The notes under the pieces: generated by a model
Database searches by the model: none
What the model saw: the letters and a program-made list of their open reading frames with translations, nothing else
What the model was told of the DNA's origin: nothing
From: Eudorina sp. 2006-703-Eu-15
Taxonomy: Eukaryota; Chlorophyta; Chlorophyceae; Chlamydomonadales; Volvocaceae
NCBI GenBank assembly: GCA_003117195.1
Contig: BDSI01000064.1
Location: 310,001-374,000, forward strand
Direction: 5' to 3'
DNA length: 64,000 bases
In this document: positions 25,562 to 44,700 of the stretch, piece after piece
How the letters are laid out: the number at the start of each line of letters is the position of its first letter
Position numbering within the stretch: position 1 is the first letter of the stretch
Made by a program: the position numbers and the translations under genes

Positions 25562-26153
25562 ACCAGCTCCTCAGCCGTGCAACCTTTCTCCCTCCACATA
25601 CACATACAGAGGCAAGCCCGGAGAATACGCCACGCAGCGCACGGTGGTCCTTCTGCAAGTTCGTCTCAGCGACTTCAAAAGATTCATTGACGGCCGCTCC
25701 TTCCCCGGAAGCGACAAAAATTCAAAAGAATGTTTTCCCCTCATTGCGCAAATCAATGCCGCGCCTGCCCGCGCCGCTAATCGCAGTACGGGCCGTACGT
25801 GTACTACGCGCTGTATGGGAAGCGCCGTCGTGTGCAGCCTGTGCGACCAATCGCACTGCCCGTGCAGCTGTACGACGACCCATCGCTGCATCGCACTTTA
25901 CCAACTGACTTTTCTAACCAAAACCTCGTCCCGTTCTCACCCCACCAACATTCAATAACGCATTCATCAAGCGCGCAACGAATGGCTCCCTGCGCACACA
26001 TAGCCATCCAGCGCCAGACGGAGCGGGCCTGCTTGCTTGGCCTGATGGCAATAGGTGCAATCCTGCTTGCCCTGCTTGCTCGTGCTAGTGCACCAGAGTG
26101 CACACAATTGCCCAAACCCTTCCCCTGCATTCGCTGGCTAGGTGTTCCACCAA

Positions 26154-26158
26154 TTACA
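26154..26158 (-). terminator. Candidate TGTAA poly(A) signal for SRCR gene A
   Basis: TGTAA on the minus strand, 711 bp beyond the stop codon of gene A. It is the first such word seen downstream, but the distance is long, so this is only a candidate. Confidence 0.3.
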
Positions 26159-26868
26159 TATTAATGTCTTCGCAATCTCAGCAATCAACGCCTGCCTGCT
26201 GACGGCTGCGAACCGTTAGTACGACGTACGGCACACATCCCACGCACCCATCACGACACCCTTCGTGGCGCACTGTTGAGACAGACCGGTAGGCAGGTGC
26301 TGCTGGCGGGGTCGTGTTTGATTGCCCGCGACGGCCGGTCGCCTGGGCTTGCGAATAATGAATCGATCGCAGCCCCCGGCAGGGTTCATCCGACGACGGA
26401 TAAATCAATCAACTGGCGGCGCGGGCGGTGCGACCCGCTGCAGGTGGGGCGGGCCCCTGCCGCCTATCTACCCCCCATCATCACCCCGCTTGTAGCTGAC
26501 CTCACATCGACATGGACATCGACAGACACACACCCCTTTCTTTTCTTAACACACCCCTAACGTATCTTGAGCCTGGGCGGTTCGGGCGGGTTTCTCACAC
26601 TACAAACACACCTGCACACGGCTCAGGTTTCTTCTTGCTAATTTGACAGTCGGGCACCTTGACCTGACCCGACCGCGCCACATAGGCCAGCTGTTGGTGA
26701 GCCAATTATGAACGTATGTAGTACACACAACACCAACGGGTTTCATTTCTGAACACACAACACCAACCAGCGCAACGGACTCTGCGTGCGCACACGCGGA
26801 CTGCATGCAGCAGCGTCAACACCACGATCCTTGCCGAGGACGGCGCCGTACGTCATGCCGGGATGAGA

Positions 26869-34085
<7,217 letters not shown>

Positions 34086-36515
34086 ATTCTTTCACAAACG
34101 TATGGCGGATTGCCTGCTGGCCGGCGACTGGAAAGCAGTCGAACAGTCGATGGCATGATCGCCCCGCCATTTTTGTCATACTCAATGCGGCTTGCTTACC
34201 CTGGCCCGGTGTCCCGCCAGGATGGCGATCAGCCCGACTGTGAGCGCTAGAGACGTAGTAGTCTGCATTTGAGCTCTACCCATAGATAGTTGGCGTGGTG
34301 CCTACTCCAGCGCGCGCAGCGTTTCGAGGAAGCTCCGCCGCAGAGCGATGTGCGTTCCGCGGGCTTTAACGAGACGATGACATCAAGTGCAAATTCCCAT
34401 GCAGCAAGGGAACTGTAAGTGGGTGCTTGCTACTGGCGTCGATTGTAAGCTGCTGCGGGGTACCGCGCGCAATGATCGAAATGCGTAAATGCGACATGCA
34501 TGCCTAAGACTATATACACACCTGTGAAACTGATAGGTAATGAAACTAATAGGTAATGAAACACTTAAACGTTTCTCTGTAAATTGTCACCTGTTCAGTA
34601 CTGCCATTCAATTTAAGAAAGACGAAACGGTCTTCCGCTGGTGTCTGGCCGCGAAAGCAAATAATGTTCTATCTTCTATCTAAGATAATATATTTGTTTA
34701 CGCTTACATTTAAGAATACGTAGAATACAATGAGTTGATTGTTGCACGCACCGCCCGCCATCCCCGCAACGACAGACCGTTTCACGGGATAGATCCCGCC
34801 GTTCTTGGCGCGCGACCAGTTTGGCGCCAAGTAAGTCCCACGAGCATGCCCACGCAACCCTTGTTACATGGTAATAAAAAATCGGGGAATATATGAATGT
34901 ATCGAGGCGTATACATCATACTCATTGGGCCGCGCCAAGTAAGGTGATGACCTTACAGCCCCTCCCTCAGGCGTCCGAGCCTATCCTATCCGGGCACTTG
35001 ACAATGTACATGCTCGCGTTAAACAACAAAAACAAATCACGCATCTCCGGCTGGTATCATCAGCCTTTTTAGGATTTCTCCAGGAACCGCATTAGGCATC
35101 GCAACTTCGAAACCAAAGCAACCCGATCCGGCCCGATCAGTAACCGACTGTCCAAGTCCAGTCCCCGCAAGGGGCCTACAAGTGGTGTGCGGCCCGATGA
35201 CGGGGTATCCCCCCCCCCCCGCTCTCAAGTTTTGGTGGCATTCATGGACTATGGGTGTACATCCTGCATCTTTGTTTCCAGGACCGAAACCGAGCTCCTG
35301 CATGTCGGCACGGCATCCGTACACGACATCCGTACACGGGTCGACATCATACGGTATCACGATGCGCTCCGACGGGGAACTTCATTCCTTGCGACAATGA
35401 CGAAATTATCTGTCTCCGACGGAGGAGGTTTCCTTTTACTCCGGTGGTTTTTGCAACCGTTACAAGGTGGACCTACCCGAGTCCCGACCGGGCGTTCCAA
35501 CGGGCCCAGATAGCTCGTAGGTGCCTCGTCTCATCAACCCCTACCAAGGACTGCGCGTCCATCCTCCATCACCAGAAACGGCAGGAAAAAGGCATGTCAG
35601 GCACCGTTGGTGGTTTGTGCCGTTGTGGTTCCCGAGCAGGTGGGTCAGTTATGACGTACTGGTGGTTGTACGGCAGGCGATCGTACGGTCGTCTGGGCTG
35701 CTATATGTATGGCAACGCGAGCGAAGCTCGACGTTGTTCTCTTTCTCTCCAAGAGAGAAGCGTGAGCTCATTGCCGTGCTTCCGAGCGATAGAGACAGCC
35801 AAGGGTCATGTAACGTGACAGGATAAGAGGGGCCAGTCGTCGTCCCTGACCGGCGCGGCGATGCCTGGCATTCAGCACAGCTACTGTCAGCAATGTCGGC
35901 AAGGGCGGTATGTCTCGCTTGCGCGGGCAGGACCCGTCGCAGCAGGTAGGGAATCCGGTGGCTTTCGCGAGCCTATGCTCCGTGACTCCTCAGCTAGGGC
36001 AGCGGACAAACAGCGCTGAGCGAGCAACCAAGGAAAAGAACAACCTTGGCGTTTCGGCGTGTCGAGCTCGGTCTCAGCGGTGAAGGCGTCCTTTCCGACG
36101 TCGCTTGGTTAGGCTTGCGACGGATCGCCTTGGAACTAACGTTCGGCAATGAAGAGCGAGCCAACTATTTATCATGGTCAGTGCTTTATGCTGCGTAAGT
36201 GACTGCATGTATCGGAGGAGATTCGTATGGCGGCGGCGGCGGCATGACATGTTTGAGCTCAACCTTTTGTCGTATGGAGGCAGATCGGAGGAAGCTCCTG
36301 TGATTATCATTAAATCCTCACAGCCGGCTACCAACGGAGCCTCAGCTGCCCTGTCAAGAAGGCAAACCCAATAAACGGCTGATACCGACAGCCAGCGGGC
36401 CACGTAACGGTCAACGTCCTCGGCGCGCTCCATAAGATTGAACCGAAAAAGGTAAAGGTCGAACCGATACAACTATGGAGGTTGCCGTACAGATGCCCTC
36501 CGTGGATCATCAAAG
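34086..36515. other. Intergenic upstream of SRCR gene A, no gene recognised
   Basis: The A/T-rich stretch 34480-34900 probably includes gene A promoter sequence. No convincing coding exon, RNA gene or mobile element was seen in the remainder. Confidence 0.45.
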
Positions 36516-37440
36516 CTACTTGCCGTACACCCGCTGCAGCCAGTATAAGTCCAAACGCCTCCCCTTCACAGCTCCAGGCAACCCGGAACACGACTCACGG
36601 AGGAAGACGTCGTACATCTGACAGAGTGAGTTGGCATCTCGGTACAAAACGCTACCAGACCAACAGGGGTCGTGGTGGTTGGCGTTCTGGCGGGGGAGGT
36701 TGGGGCCGTGGTGGGGACCTGGGCGACCGTCGAGGCATCGGCGCGGGGGAGGGCAGGTGTGGTGGAGGCTGGCTGCGAGGCCTCTGCTGCGGCGAAGGAG
36801 GGAAGCGCTGAAGCCGGGGGGACTTGGGTGGGGTCGGCGGTGGGCGAAGACGCACAGGAGGCGGGGGGGGGGCCGCGGTGACGACTTGGGAGGCGGCGGG
36901 GGCCGCGGTGACGACTTGGGAGGCGGCGGGGGCCGCGGTGACGACTTGGGAGGCGGCGGGGGCCGCGGTGACGACTTGGGAGGCGGCGGGGGCCGTGGTG
37001 ACGACTTGGGAGGCGGCGGGGGCCGCGGTGACGACTTGGGAGGTGGCGGCTGAGGGGATGGACGGGGAGGTGGCGGATACACACGGGGCGACTGTCTGGG
37101 GGATGGCGGGGTCGGGCTGGGTGACTGTCGCAGCTGAGGGGATGGCGGGGTTGCTTCGGATAATGGCGGAGGGGGCGAGAGATAGGCGGGAATGATGGGA
37201 GGGTTTGGCAATTTTGGCGGAGGGGGTGGAGATGATGGTGCCCGTCTTGGCGGTGGCGGGGACCGGGACAGCTGCGGCGCGAACTTCGTCGGCGGAGAGG
37301 CAACTGCCGCTGACTTGGACGGCGGCGGCGAGGGAGGCGGCGCCCTAGGGGGCCTGGAGAGCCCGGCTGCCGCCACCATGATCTCCAAACTGGATCTGGA
37401 TCTGTACCTGAATCTGGATCTGGATCCACCAGGGTGATCT
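36516..37440 (-). CDS. Possible hydroxyproline-rich (extensin-like) protein fragment
   Basis: An open minus-strand frame rich in SPPPP, PPPPK and PSPTPPSP motifs, with six tandem copies of the decapeptide KSSPRPPPPP. This resembles algal cell-wall hydroxyproline-rich glycoproteins. A Cys-containing tail follows (CQMYDVFLRESCSG, WLQRVYGK, stop at 36516). No start codon, signal peptide or splice set could be fixed, and the opposite strand is also open as a Gly-rich frame, so this may be a GC-rich minisatellite read by chance. It sits between the two SRCR genes, which also have proline-rich tracts, so an exon of a related gene is another possibility. Confidence 0.3.
36868..37050. repeat. 30-bp minisatellite, about 6 copies
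   Basis: Unit GGCCGCGGTGACGACTTGGG + AGGCGGCGGG. The unit is a multiple of three, so the array stays open in several frames on both strands. Confidence 0.95.
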
Positions 37441-37774
37441 CCAGAGCTAGGTTTCACGGACGGAGCCCCTGCGGCGCGGCGTGTGGTCAGGTGTGCTGCG
37501 GGCGGGGTTTGTGCATCCTGTGCGGGGCCGGGTGGAGACTGGAGAGCCTGCGATGCGGCTCGCGACCGGGCCGTGGGCGCACACGCATCATCGCTCGGAC
37601 GGGCGTCAATCATGTGTATTTTGGACGGGATCTTGATGTGCCGTACTGGCCGTACATGGTCGTGCACGCGCTTCAGTGTCAGCCTTAGTGCAGAGCGGTG
37701 CACCCGGGACCCGGCCCTCCGTCCAACACATCGGGAGGGCTCGGGGCCGACCCTGGACACGCACACTCGCAAAC

Positions 37775-37888
37775 AGACGGACGGACGGACGCACGGACGG
37801 ACGCATGGACGGACGGACGGACGCACGGACGGACGGACGGACGGACGGACGGACGGACGGACGGACGGACGGACGGACGGACGGACGG
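37775..37888. repeat. (GGAC)n microsatellite
   Basis: Tetranucleotide ACGG/GGAC array of about 110 bp with a few GCAC and GCAT interruptions near its left end. Confidence 0.95.
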
Positions 37889-38186
37889 ATCGTGAGATAT
37901 GGCCTGTGATGCGGAGGGGGAGGGGACTACGAACTTGATTGTGTGGCCGAACCGTTATGAGTCCGTTAAGACCCTGGCGCGCACCTTGTGCGCATGCTGG
38001 AACTTGCAACTCGACAAAGAGGCCCAGGAGCCTGCAGCCGGGGGGGGGCGGGGAAGGGCGGGGCAAGCACGAAAGCCGGATCGGTGGTGCAGGTGGGCTT
38101 TGCGAGCAGCGCGTGGGGTGATGACTGGGTTTATGAGCCGATACCCTGCGATGTGCTTGCTCCGGTTGTTGTTGGGGAACACGCAT

Positions 38187-39189
38187 CCGAGTAGGGGGGC
38201 ACTGGTGCCCATGATCAAGGGCAGGCGCGGCACGCGCATAGCAGTAACATCCCCTTCATCGATTCATAGCTGCACATGCTGTGGCCTGTATAATGCACCC
38301 GGAAAGGTGAGCACTGGCCTGCACTGGTCAGGTCGGGATCACTTTCAGACTCCGACATTAGACCGAATGTATAGTCCTCTTGTAAATCAATATCCGAGAC
38401 CACCCAGGATCACCCTTCCTCGACAGGCCTCGACTCACGAACATAATAACGTTTACAAAGAACCAGCCAGGCCAAAATGTATTATTACAATTTATTAAAC
38501 TTACAACAAGGCTACAGTGATGCAAACTGAGCCGCTCGTTGGCTCTTGTAGTCGACCGGCGCGGCGGTGTTGATGGTGAAGGTAATCGGCACGTGTCGAG
38601 ATCAGCGCCATGGCTTGATTCTTGATATTCACGAGAGATACATCATAAATATATTTAGTAATAGATGTTAAGCTCTGATGCCTGTGGGATGTTCGAAACA
38701 AGGTTCGGAGAGCCGCCCGCCGCAATAATCCCTAGATTTACGGTAACAGATTTACGGTAACAGATAAGTAAACCGCTCACTTACCGTATTCTTTGCAATA
38801 CACGGCACAGGGATTGCTGGATACTCTGTTGGACCTGGCGTGATGATGATGACGCGTAACATTCTTCAGCCAGCTCGTACGGTCCAGAGGCTCATGGACC
38901 GCTCCTCTCTAACAAGAGTTTGAAACAGTTAAAATTATATTTTTTGCTGATATAATATCATAAAAAATGCTGCCTGTTGAACTTTGCGTGGGCGGAAAGT
39001 GTAGGAATGGTGGCAAGACGGGCTCCCGTCACGACAGCTCACGGGGTAACAGTGCGAAATCAAACTTGTCCAAGTCATGAGAAAAACCTTAGTTGGTGGG
39101 GTAAACGAAAACGTCGTGGGGAACACGCCACGAGAAACGCCTGAACAGGCAATCTGAGGGGAACTCCTACCGCACCTACACGCAACACT
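38187..39189. other. Intergenic, no gene recognised
   Basis: Moderate to low GC, with A/T-rich runs around 38440-38520 and 38900-38970. Nothing coding was recognised. Confidence 0.4.
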
Positions 39190-39700
39190 ACTTTGATATG
39201 TTGACTTTTATGCAGATAAACCCATATCAAACACCATGTGCGCTCGCGAGCACTGGGTGTCAACCCGCACAACCTTCATCATGCTGAAGCTTGGGGAAAC
39301 CCCGAGGTTCCATAACCGCCGCTGCTGCCTATGACCCGGACAATCAAGTAGCATATGCTTCTCATCCTCAACGGCTACCCGACAGGTACACGCCGCTACG
39401 ACGGTTGGCACAATTCACGCCATAAGAACTGTCCCACCGCAACATCCGCAGTGTCAAGCCGAAAACGAATGAGAGTCTTGTGGTGCAAGCGGCGGGAATA
39501 GCCTGACACGCACATGCGTGCTGGGTGAACCCATCTACTCGTTGCTGCGGCACATCTTGACACCTGGATACCGGTCATCGGTAACCGAACAGCCTGGGGT
39601 CTCCCTCCGGCCTCGCTCTATATCGCTGCGCCAATCATCAGTAAGCCTTGCCTTCAGAGTATCCATCAGTTATTTAACCTGGCATGGAACCACTCGGGGA
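39190..39700 (-). pseudogene. Decayed non-LTR retrotransposon (LINE) 3' fragment, zinc-knuckle end of reverse transcriptase
   Basis: Minus-strand fragments in different frames align to the C-terminal end of LINE-type ORF2: an Arg/Leu-rich stretch (LIRFRLDTADVAV), then CTCRVAVEDEKHMLLDCPGH, which fits the CxC...H...C zf-RVT pattern. The coding signal is broken by a frameshift between about 39411 and 39396 and by stops near 39530, so it is not functional. No element ends or target-site duplication were identified. Confidence 0.5.
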
Positions 39701-39704
39701 AAGC

Positions 39705-39998
39705 CCCAGTCATGAACCCGTTCATGGGGGGGTCCGCCGGTCATGAACCCGTTCATGGATCCATCCAGTCATGAACCGCAGTCATGGAGCCAGTCATGCC
39801 AGCATGCCCAGTCATGAGTAGCAGCCCTCCAGTCATGCATGTTGTCTGCCAGTCATGAACGGCAGTCATGGAACCCGGGGCTCATGAACAGTCATGATTC
39901 ACCAGTCATTTGTCAACATGCCAGTCATATACGAACGCTAGTCATAGGACTTGGTGCTCATGACCAGTCATAATGGGCCAAGTTGACTATTGGTCATG
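39705..39998. repeat. Cluster of about fifteen AGTCAT / GTCATGA words
   Basis: Within about 290 bp the word GTCAT recurs roughly fifteen times, mostly as CCAGTCATGA, at irregular spacing of 10-30 bp. The spacers differ in sequence, so this is not a simple tandem array. Some copies are palindromic pairs (TCATGAACCCGTTCATGG). Confidence 0.8.
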
Positions 39999-41734
39999 AC
40001 GGCTGATAGTCCCTCACTCTGGGAAAAACTCGGTTCGTAAGACGCCTCCCGGTTCGTTACATGAAACGACAGCCTTGGTCACGAATGGAACCGGTTCGTT
40101 ACAGTACCGAACACCAACAACGAACTCAAGTTATGAAGAGCTTTGTCCTCTTGAATGTATGACATCAAAATGCCTACATTAGTATTCGGAAACATCCCGA
40201 CACACTGCAGACACAAGTTATTGTGTTCCACCAAGTCCATATCTGTTCATTATATGGCGTTGTATAGTGTATATGTAACCTGGCTCTGAACACCCGGACC
40301 TCGGCTGCCGCACCCCTGCCAGTCATAGCCATCGACAGCCGCGTGAAAATTCTCGGGGAATCCCGGACCCACCGAAGCACAACCGAATTGCGCCATTTTT
40401 ATATTGATGTGGATATTGTCATTCAATGTACAGGGGTCGTCAAGGCTTTTCAACAGAAGACGTAATCGCGCTTGTACGCAACAAGTGTCTGTGCGTTCCG
40501 TTTAGATGTGTCCAATATACAAGTGTTGCATATAATTGTGTTTACTAGGATTTCTTTTATATTTTTTGACGATATAAGTTGCCGAGATGCGGACGCCCGA
40601 ACTTCTTCCGGCGCAGGACCCTGCAGGACTCACCCTCGACCGACTGCGGCTGCCCTCCGCCCCGTCGCCCCAGAGAAGGCCAGTGACTGCGCGATTCCGT
40701 TGGCGGCTGCTATCTGCTGGCTGGTGCCATGTCGTGCGCCTTGCTGCTGCGTGTACGGAGCCGTACGGAGGCCGCACGAGATCGTACGAGGCACTCCAAG
40801 GCAGGAGCCAGGCTTGCCTACTTCTCAGTTTTGCACGACAAGTAGTTATGGACGCATACCACGCATACCCCACGCACATCAGCGGCGGCCTTATCAGGTG
40901 TCCAACGGACTTCAAGCCGCGAGTACCTCCGACCTGTCCCTAGCACCCACCCAGCCCCCACCCAGCAGGACTGCAAACCCGTCCTCCGCCGGCTTGGCGC
41001 GGGGGCCTGCTGTACGCCGGTACGGCAAAGCGCCGTACAGACGTTCACGACCTAGGGAGCCCAAATGGATCCCCAGCCATCCGGCAAGCCCTTGCGTCTT
41101 ACACCCTGGCCCCTGTCCTCCAACTGATGAAGCCTGCCTGCGCCATTTATCACTTGCCCTGAAGCCATCAATGCTACAGCCCGGCACTGGGTTCGTTGTT
41201 GCAGCCTCATCATGCATAATCTCTATCTGCCTCCCGCCGAAAGGGCTGCGGCCCTGCCAAGCCATAAATCGCTCTCCCCACCAGCGGTCAGGCGCCCACC
41301 GTAACGAGAGTGGACGACGGATCAATGAATGAATGACAGAAGGGCAATGTTCCCATTGACGTTAATGCCTCAGCAGGGAGGTTCGTTATCGAGAGAGGGA
41401 GATGGCAGGGGGAAACAAGCGCTGCCTGGACAGGAAACCCAGCACCCCTGCCTGCCTGCCTGCCTTCCTGCCAGAATTAAACAAAGTTGACATCATCAGG
41501 CAGCGGTCCAGACATCGGTCGGAGGTCTCCCCTCGACGTCTGTCCGGGTCGTTGGGGCTGTGGCCCAGCGGCAGGTCTTCCCAACCCAATGGCTATAGAT
41601 CGACCGACCGACTCGGGCAACCTGCTGGCCAGCGTCAGGTGCGCTACCCAGCTAGCGCGCGTTGGCTGACATCGATGGCGCTCTGCCAGCAGCAGCAGCT
41701 GGGCCTCTTGATAAGCAATTAAGGCCCGCTTGCT
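39999..41734. other. Intergenic / 3' flank of SRCR gene B, no gene recognised
   Basis: Nothing coding was recognised on either strand. The part adjoining 41735 is probably gene B 3' UTR. Confidence 0.45.
41099..41103 (-). terminator. Candidate TGTAA poly(A) signal for SRCR gene B
   Basis: TGTAA on the minus strand 632 bp beyond the gene B stop. Weak candidate because of the distance. Confidence 0.3.
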
Positions 41735-44700
41735 TCACGCGCAGGACACGACGACGTCCGAGTCGTGATCGCAGTCCGGCAGGGAGTACCCCTGCCACCA
41801 GTTGGCCGCGCGGCAATCGCGCACGAACGACATCGGACGGGGTCCCGAGTCCGTCGGGTAGTTGTTGGAGCACGTCACTGAGTCCATGGCGACGAACTTG
41901 GGCGGTGGCGGGAGGCCCGGGACGGCGGACGCGCGGGTGACGGTCGCCGCGCTCCAGGGAAGGCCCAGGTCCCGACAGACAGCCTAAAGGCGCGGGTGTG
42001 ACGGAGGTCAGAGGACTTTGCCGTACCCAACGATCATTTTATTCCCGAAAAGGGCGTCATCTCTGAGACGCACTATCATGCCCTACATACACATTACTAA
42101 GCGTGTGCCTTGATGCGCATCAATGTGAATCCTGCACACGGTTGAAAGCCATGTACACAACCCTCGCCTCTCTCGGCGCCCGTCCATCCAGTCCTGCCAG
42201 GTCCCAGCCCCTGCGTGTGTGCCCAGCTGCCCACCTGCGCGTGCGCCTCAGTGAAGTCGGCCGCACAGATGGTGCTCCACCCGCGGGCCAGTTGTCACGT
42301 GGGCAGCACCTCCAGCCGCCCGCTGCTGCCGTCGGTGCTACCCGCCAGCCGTGCGCTGATCAGCGCCGGCACATTGATGCTGCTGTCGGCTGCAGGCGGG
42401 GGGGGCGGCAGGCAGGCAGGCAGGCAGGCAGGCAGGCAATGAAACGAAGCGACACACACAATGACCTACCCCAGCAACCACCTACGGTACACCAGCAACC
42501 GCCTACGGTACCCCAGCAACCACCTACGGTACCCCAGCAACCACCTACGGTACCCCAGCAACCACCTGCGGTACCCCAGCAACCACCTACGGTACCCCAG
42601 CAACCACCTACGGTACCCCAGCAACCACCTGCGGTACCCCAGCAACCACCTACGGTACCCCAGCAACCACTTACGGTACCCCAGCAACCACCTTCGGTAC
42701 CCCAGCAACCACCTACGGTACCCCAGCAACCACCTTCGGTACCCCAGCAACCACCTACGGTACCCCAGCAACCATACATCGCTCCACATCAACCCGTCGC
42801 CTACCTTGGCACGACAGCGCAAAGGAGGACAGGGGGGACACGTAGAAGGGGCAAGAGGTGCTGGTGCTCAACAGCTCAACGGCGCAGAAGCTGACGTTGG
42901 GCGCCCGCATGCCCGGCCACGAGCCGCAGTCCACGGCGCCCACCACCGGGGGCATCTGGCGCTGCTCGGGCGTGCCGAAGGGCTCGGACTTGATGTCGCC
43001 GATGAACGTCGTGAAGCCGAAGGGCAGCGCGCCGCGTGTGGCCATGGCGCACAGCGTGTCTGCAGTGGACTGCGGGGCGCCGCCGCAGGAGGTGCCCCAG
43101 GAGACGTCGTCGGCCCCGGGGCCCGCCGGCACACCGAATGACACACCGTACTGCGAGGCAGCGCGCGGGAGGCGGGGGGCCCGGGGGGGGGGGAGAGGAG
43201 GGGGATGAAAAGAAGAGAAAAAGCAAACCCGGACAGGGGGGACGGCGGACACCGGAATGGGAAGCAGGGCAATGTGCGGGGCCGCGGCGATATGATTGAT
43301 ACATGGAGAATGCGCGTCTACTCCCAGGTGTGTGTGTATGTGTGAGTGTTCTTAGGCAGGCAGAACAGGTGTGCGTGATATGCAATTGCTGTGTGTGTAT
43401 GTGCGTGTATCCCACGCATGCAGATTTGACGCTTACCACGTTGGGGTAATAGGCGGTGAAGTTGACTCGCAAGTCGTTGAGGATGGTTTGGGGTGCTGGC
43501 GGGAGGAGCGGCGGCGGAGAGGCAGGCGTCACGGGGGGCGGTGGGTACGTGTCTGCGTGGCACCACGGGGGGAGGGGAACAGGGGATGGGGGAGAAGGGG
43601 GATGGGGAAAGCGGCGGAAGGAGAAGGTTGGGGGACCGGGCAAAGGCAGTGACGGGGCGGGACGGAGGATGTTCAGGAAGGAAGATGCGGGTTAGGGGGC
43701 TCGGGCAGTAGTCTGGGATGAACGACTACTGCTGACACCGCGGTTGGCTGGCCCCCCTGTTTGTGAGCGAGGTACTCTTAATGAGTAGGTATAACTGCTG
43801 TAGGACACGCGACCCGAGTCACACTCGGTAGCAAGCGGATACAATCAGCTTTGATCCCAAGCAATTTGGCACCCCCGTTGGCTCTAACCCTCCTTTTGAG
43901 GTGGCCCCTGCAACGCTGCAGCCTAGCTAGCTGGTAGCAACAGATGAACCGTTGGGTCGTTGGGCGGTTAGGCGGTTGAGCAGGTAGGCGGTTGGGCGGT
44001 TACCGTATGCGCGCGCGCGGTTGCTTACCATCGCAAACCACCACCACGTCCTCGACGTGGACCGTGCTTCGTGTCGGGTCGCAGAGGTCGACCGCCCACC
44101 GCAGGGAGCGCAGCTCTGGGTTGCTTGAGTTCTTGCCAGCGGCCTTGACCAGGGCGACCGCCTCGGGGTGGCTGGCGGCCACGTCGCAAGCCAGGCCCTC
44201 CGGACGAATGACGCAACCCGACATATACACCAAATGGACCGGCAGCGAGGGGTTGCTGCGGATCAGCGGTGGCGGCTTCGACATCCAGCTGACGTAGGCG
44301 GAGCGCCACGGCAGGTCGTTGGTCATGCAGGCGTACTGTACGGCAGTACGGCACAGTACGGCACAGTGCAAAGTCCGGCAAAGAAGGTCACCGCGGACGG
44401 TAAGTAGGGCGAGGCGACGGCTGCAGCGCAACGGTGCGGCGGTGGTACCGCCGCAGCACCGACATCATATCAATGGAGGAGGTGACGAGAGGAGGAGATG
44501 CCGGAGGTTGCCATTGTCGCTTGCTTGATGCGGCGCAGTCCCAACTCATCAGTCGATACGGGTCCGGCACACGCCGCTGATGTCATGAAGGAATGTTCTC
44601 CGGTGAGGAGAACGGACCTCAGGAGAGGATTGGGATCCCACACGTTTTTTGTTGGACTTGTTGTACGGTATCAAGCTGGCTGGGTGGGGTCTGGGATGCA

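Larger units (their letters stand above)
23505..26868. other. Intergenic region rich in mobile-element debris
   Basis: No coding exon was recognised between the BTB gene (+) and SRCR gene A (-), which converge here. The stretch holds a dispersed repeat copy (24036-24192), several TGTAACNTTC/TCC repeat pieces and one hAT MITE (24984-25220), listed separately. Confidence 0.6.

Noticed and set aside
36631..37195. Gly-rich plus-strand frames (GGGGRGDDL repeats)
   Set aside because: Mirror of the 30-bp minisatellite; no start context, domain or splice structure. The minus-strand proline-rich reading is more plausible but is itself uncertain.
40472..41332. 286-codon plus frame
   Set aside because: Composition and lack of any conserved segment look random; it overlaps the probable 3' flank of gene B.
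42461..43141. PSNHLRY and LLGYRRW repeat proteins
   Set aside because: Translation of the 20-bp minisatellite in a gene B intron, open in several frames on both strands.
44339..44365. GTACGGCA repeats as a regulatory element
   Set aside because: GTACGG/CCGTAC words are scattered through most SRCR introns without fixed position, so no specific role could be supported.
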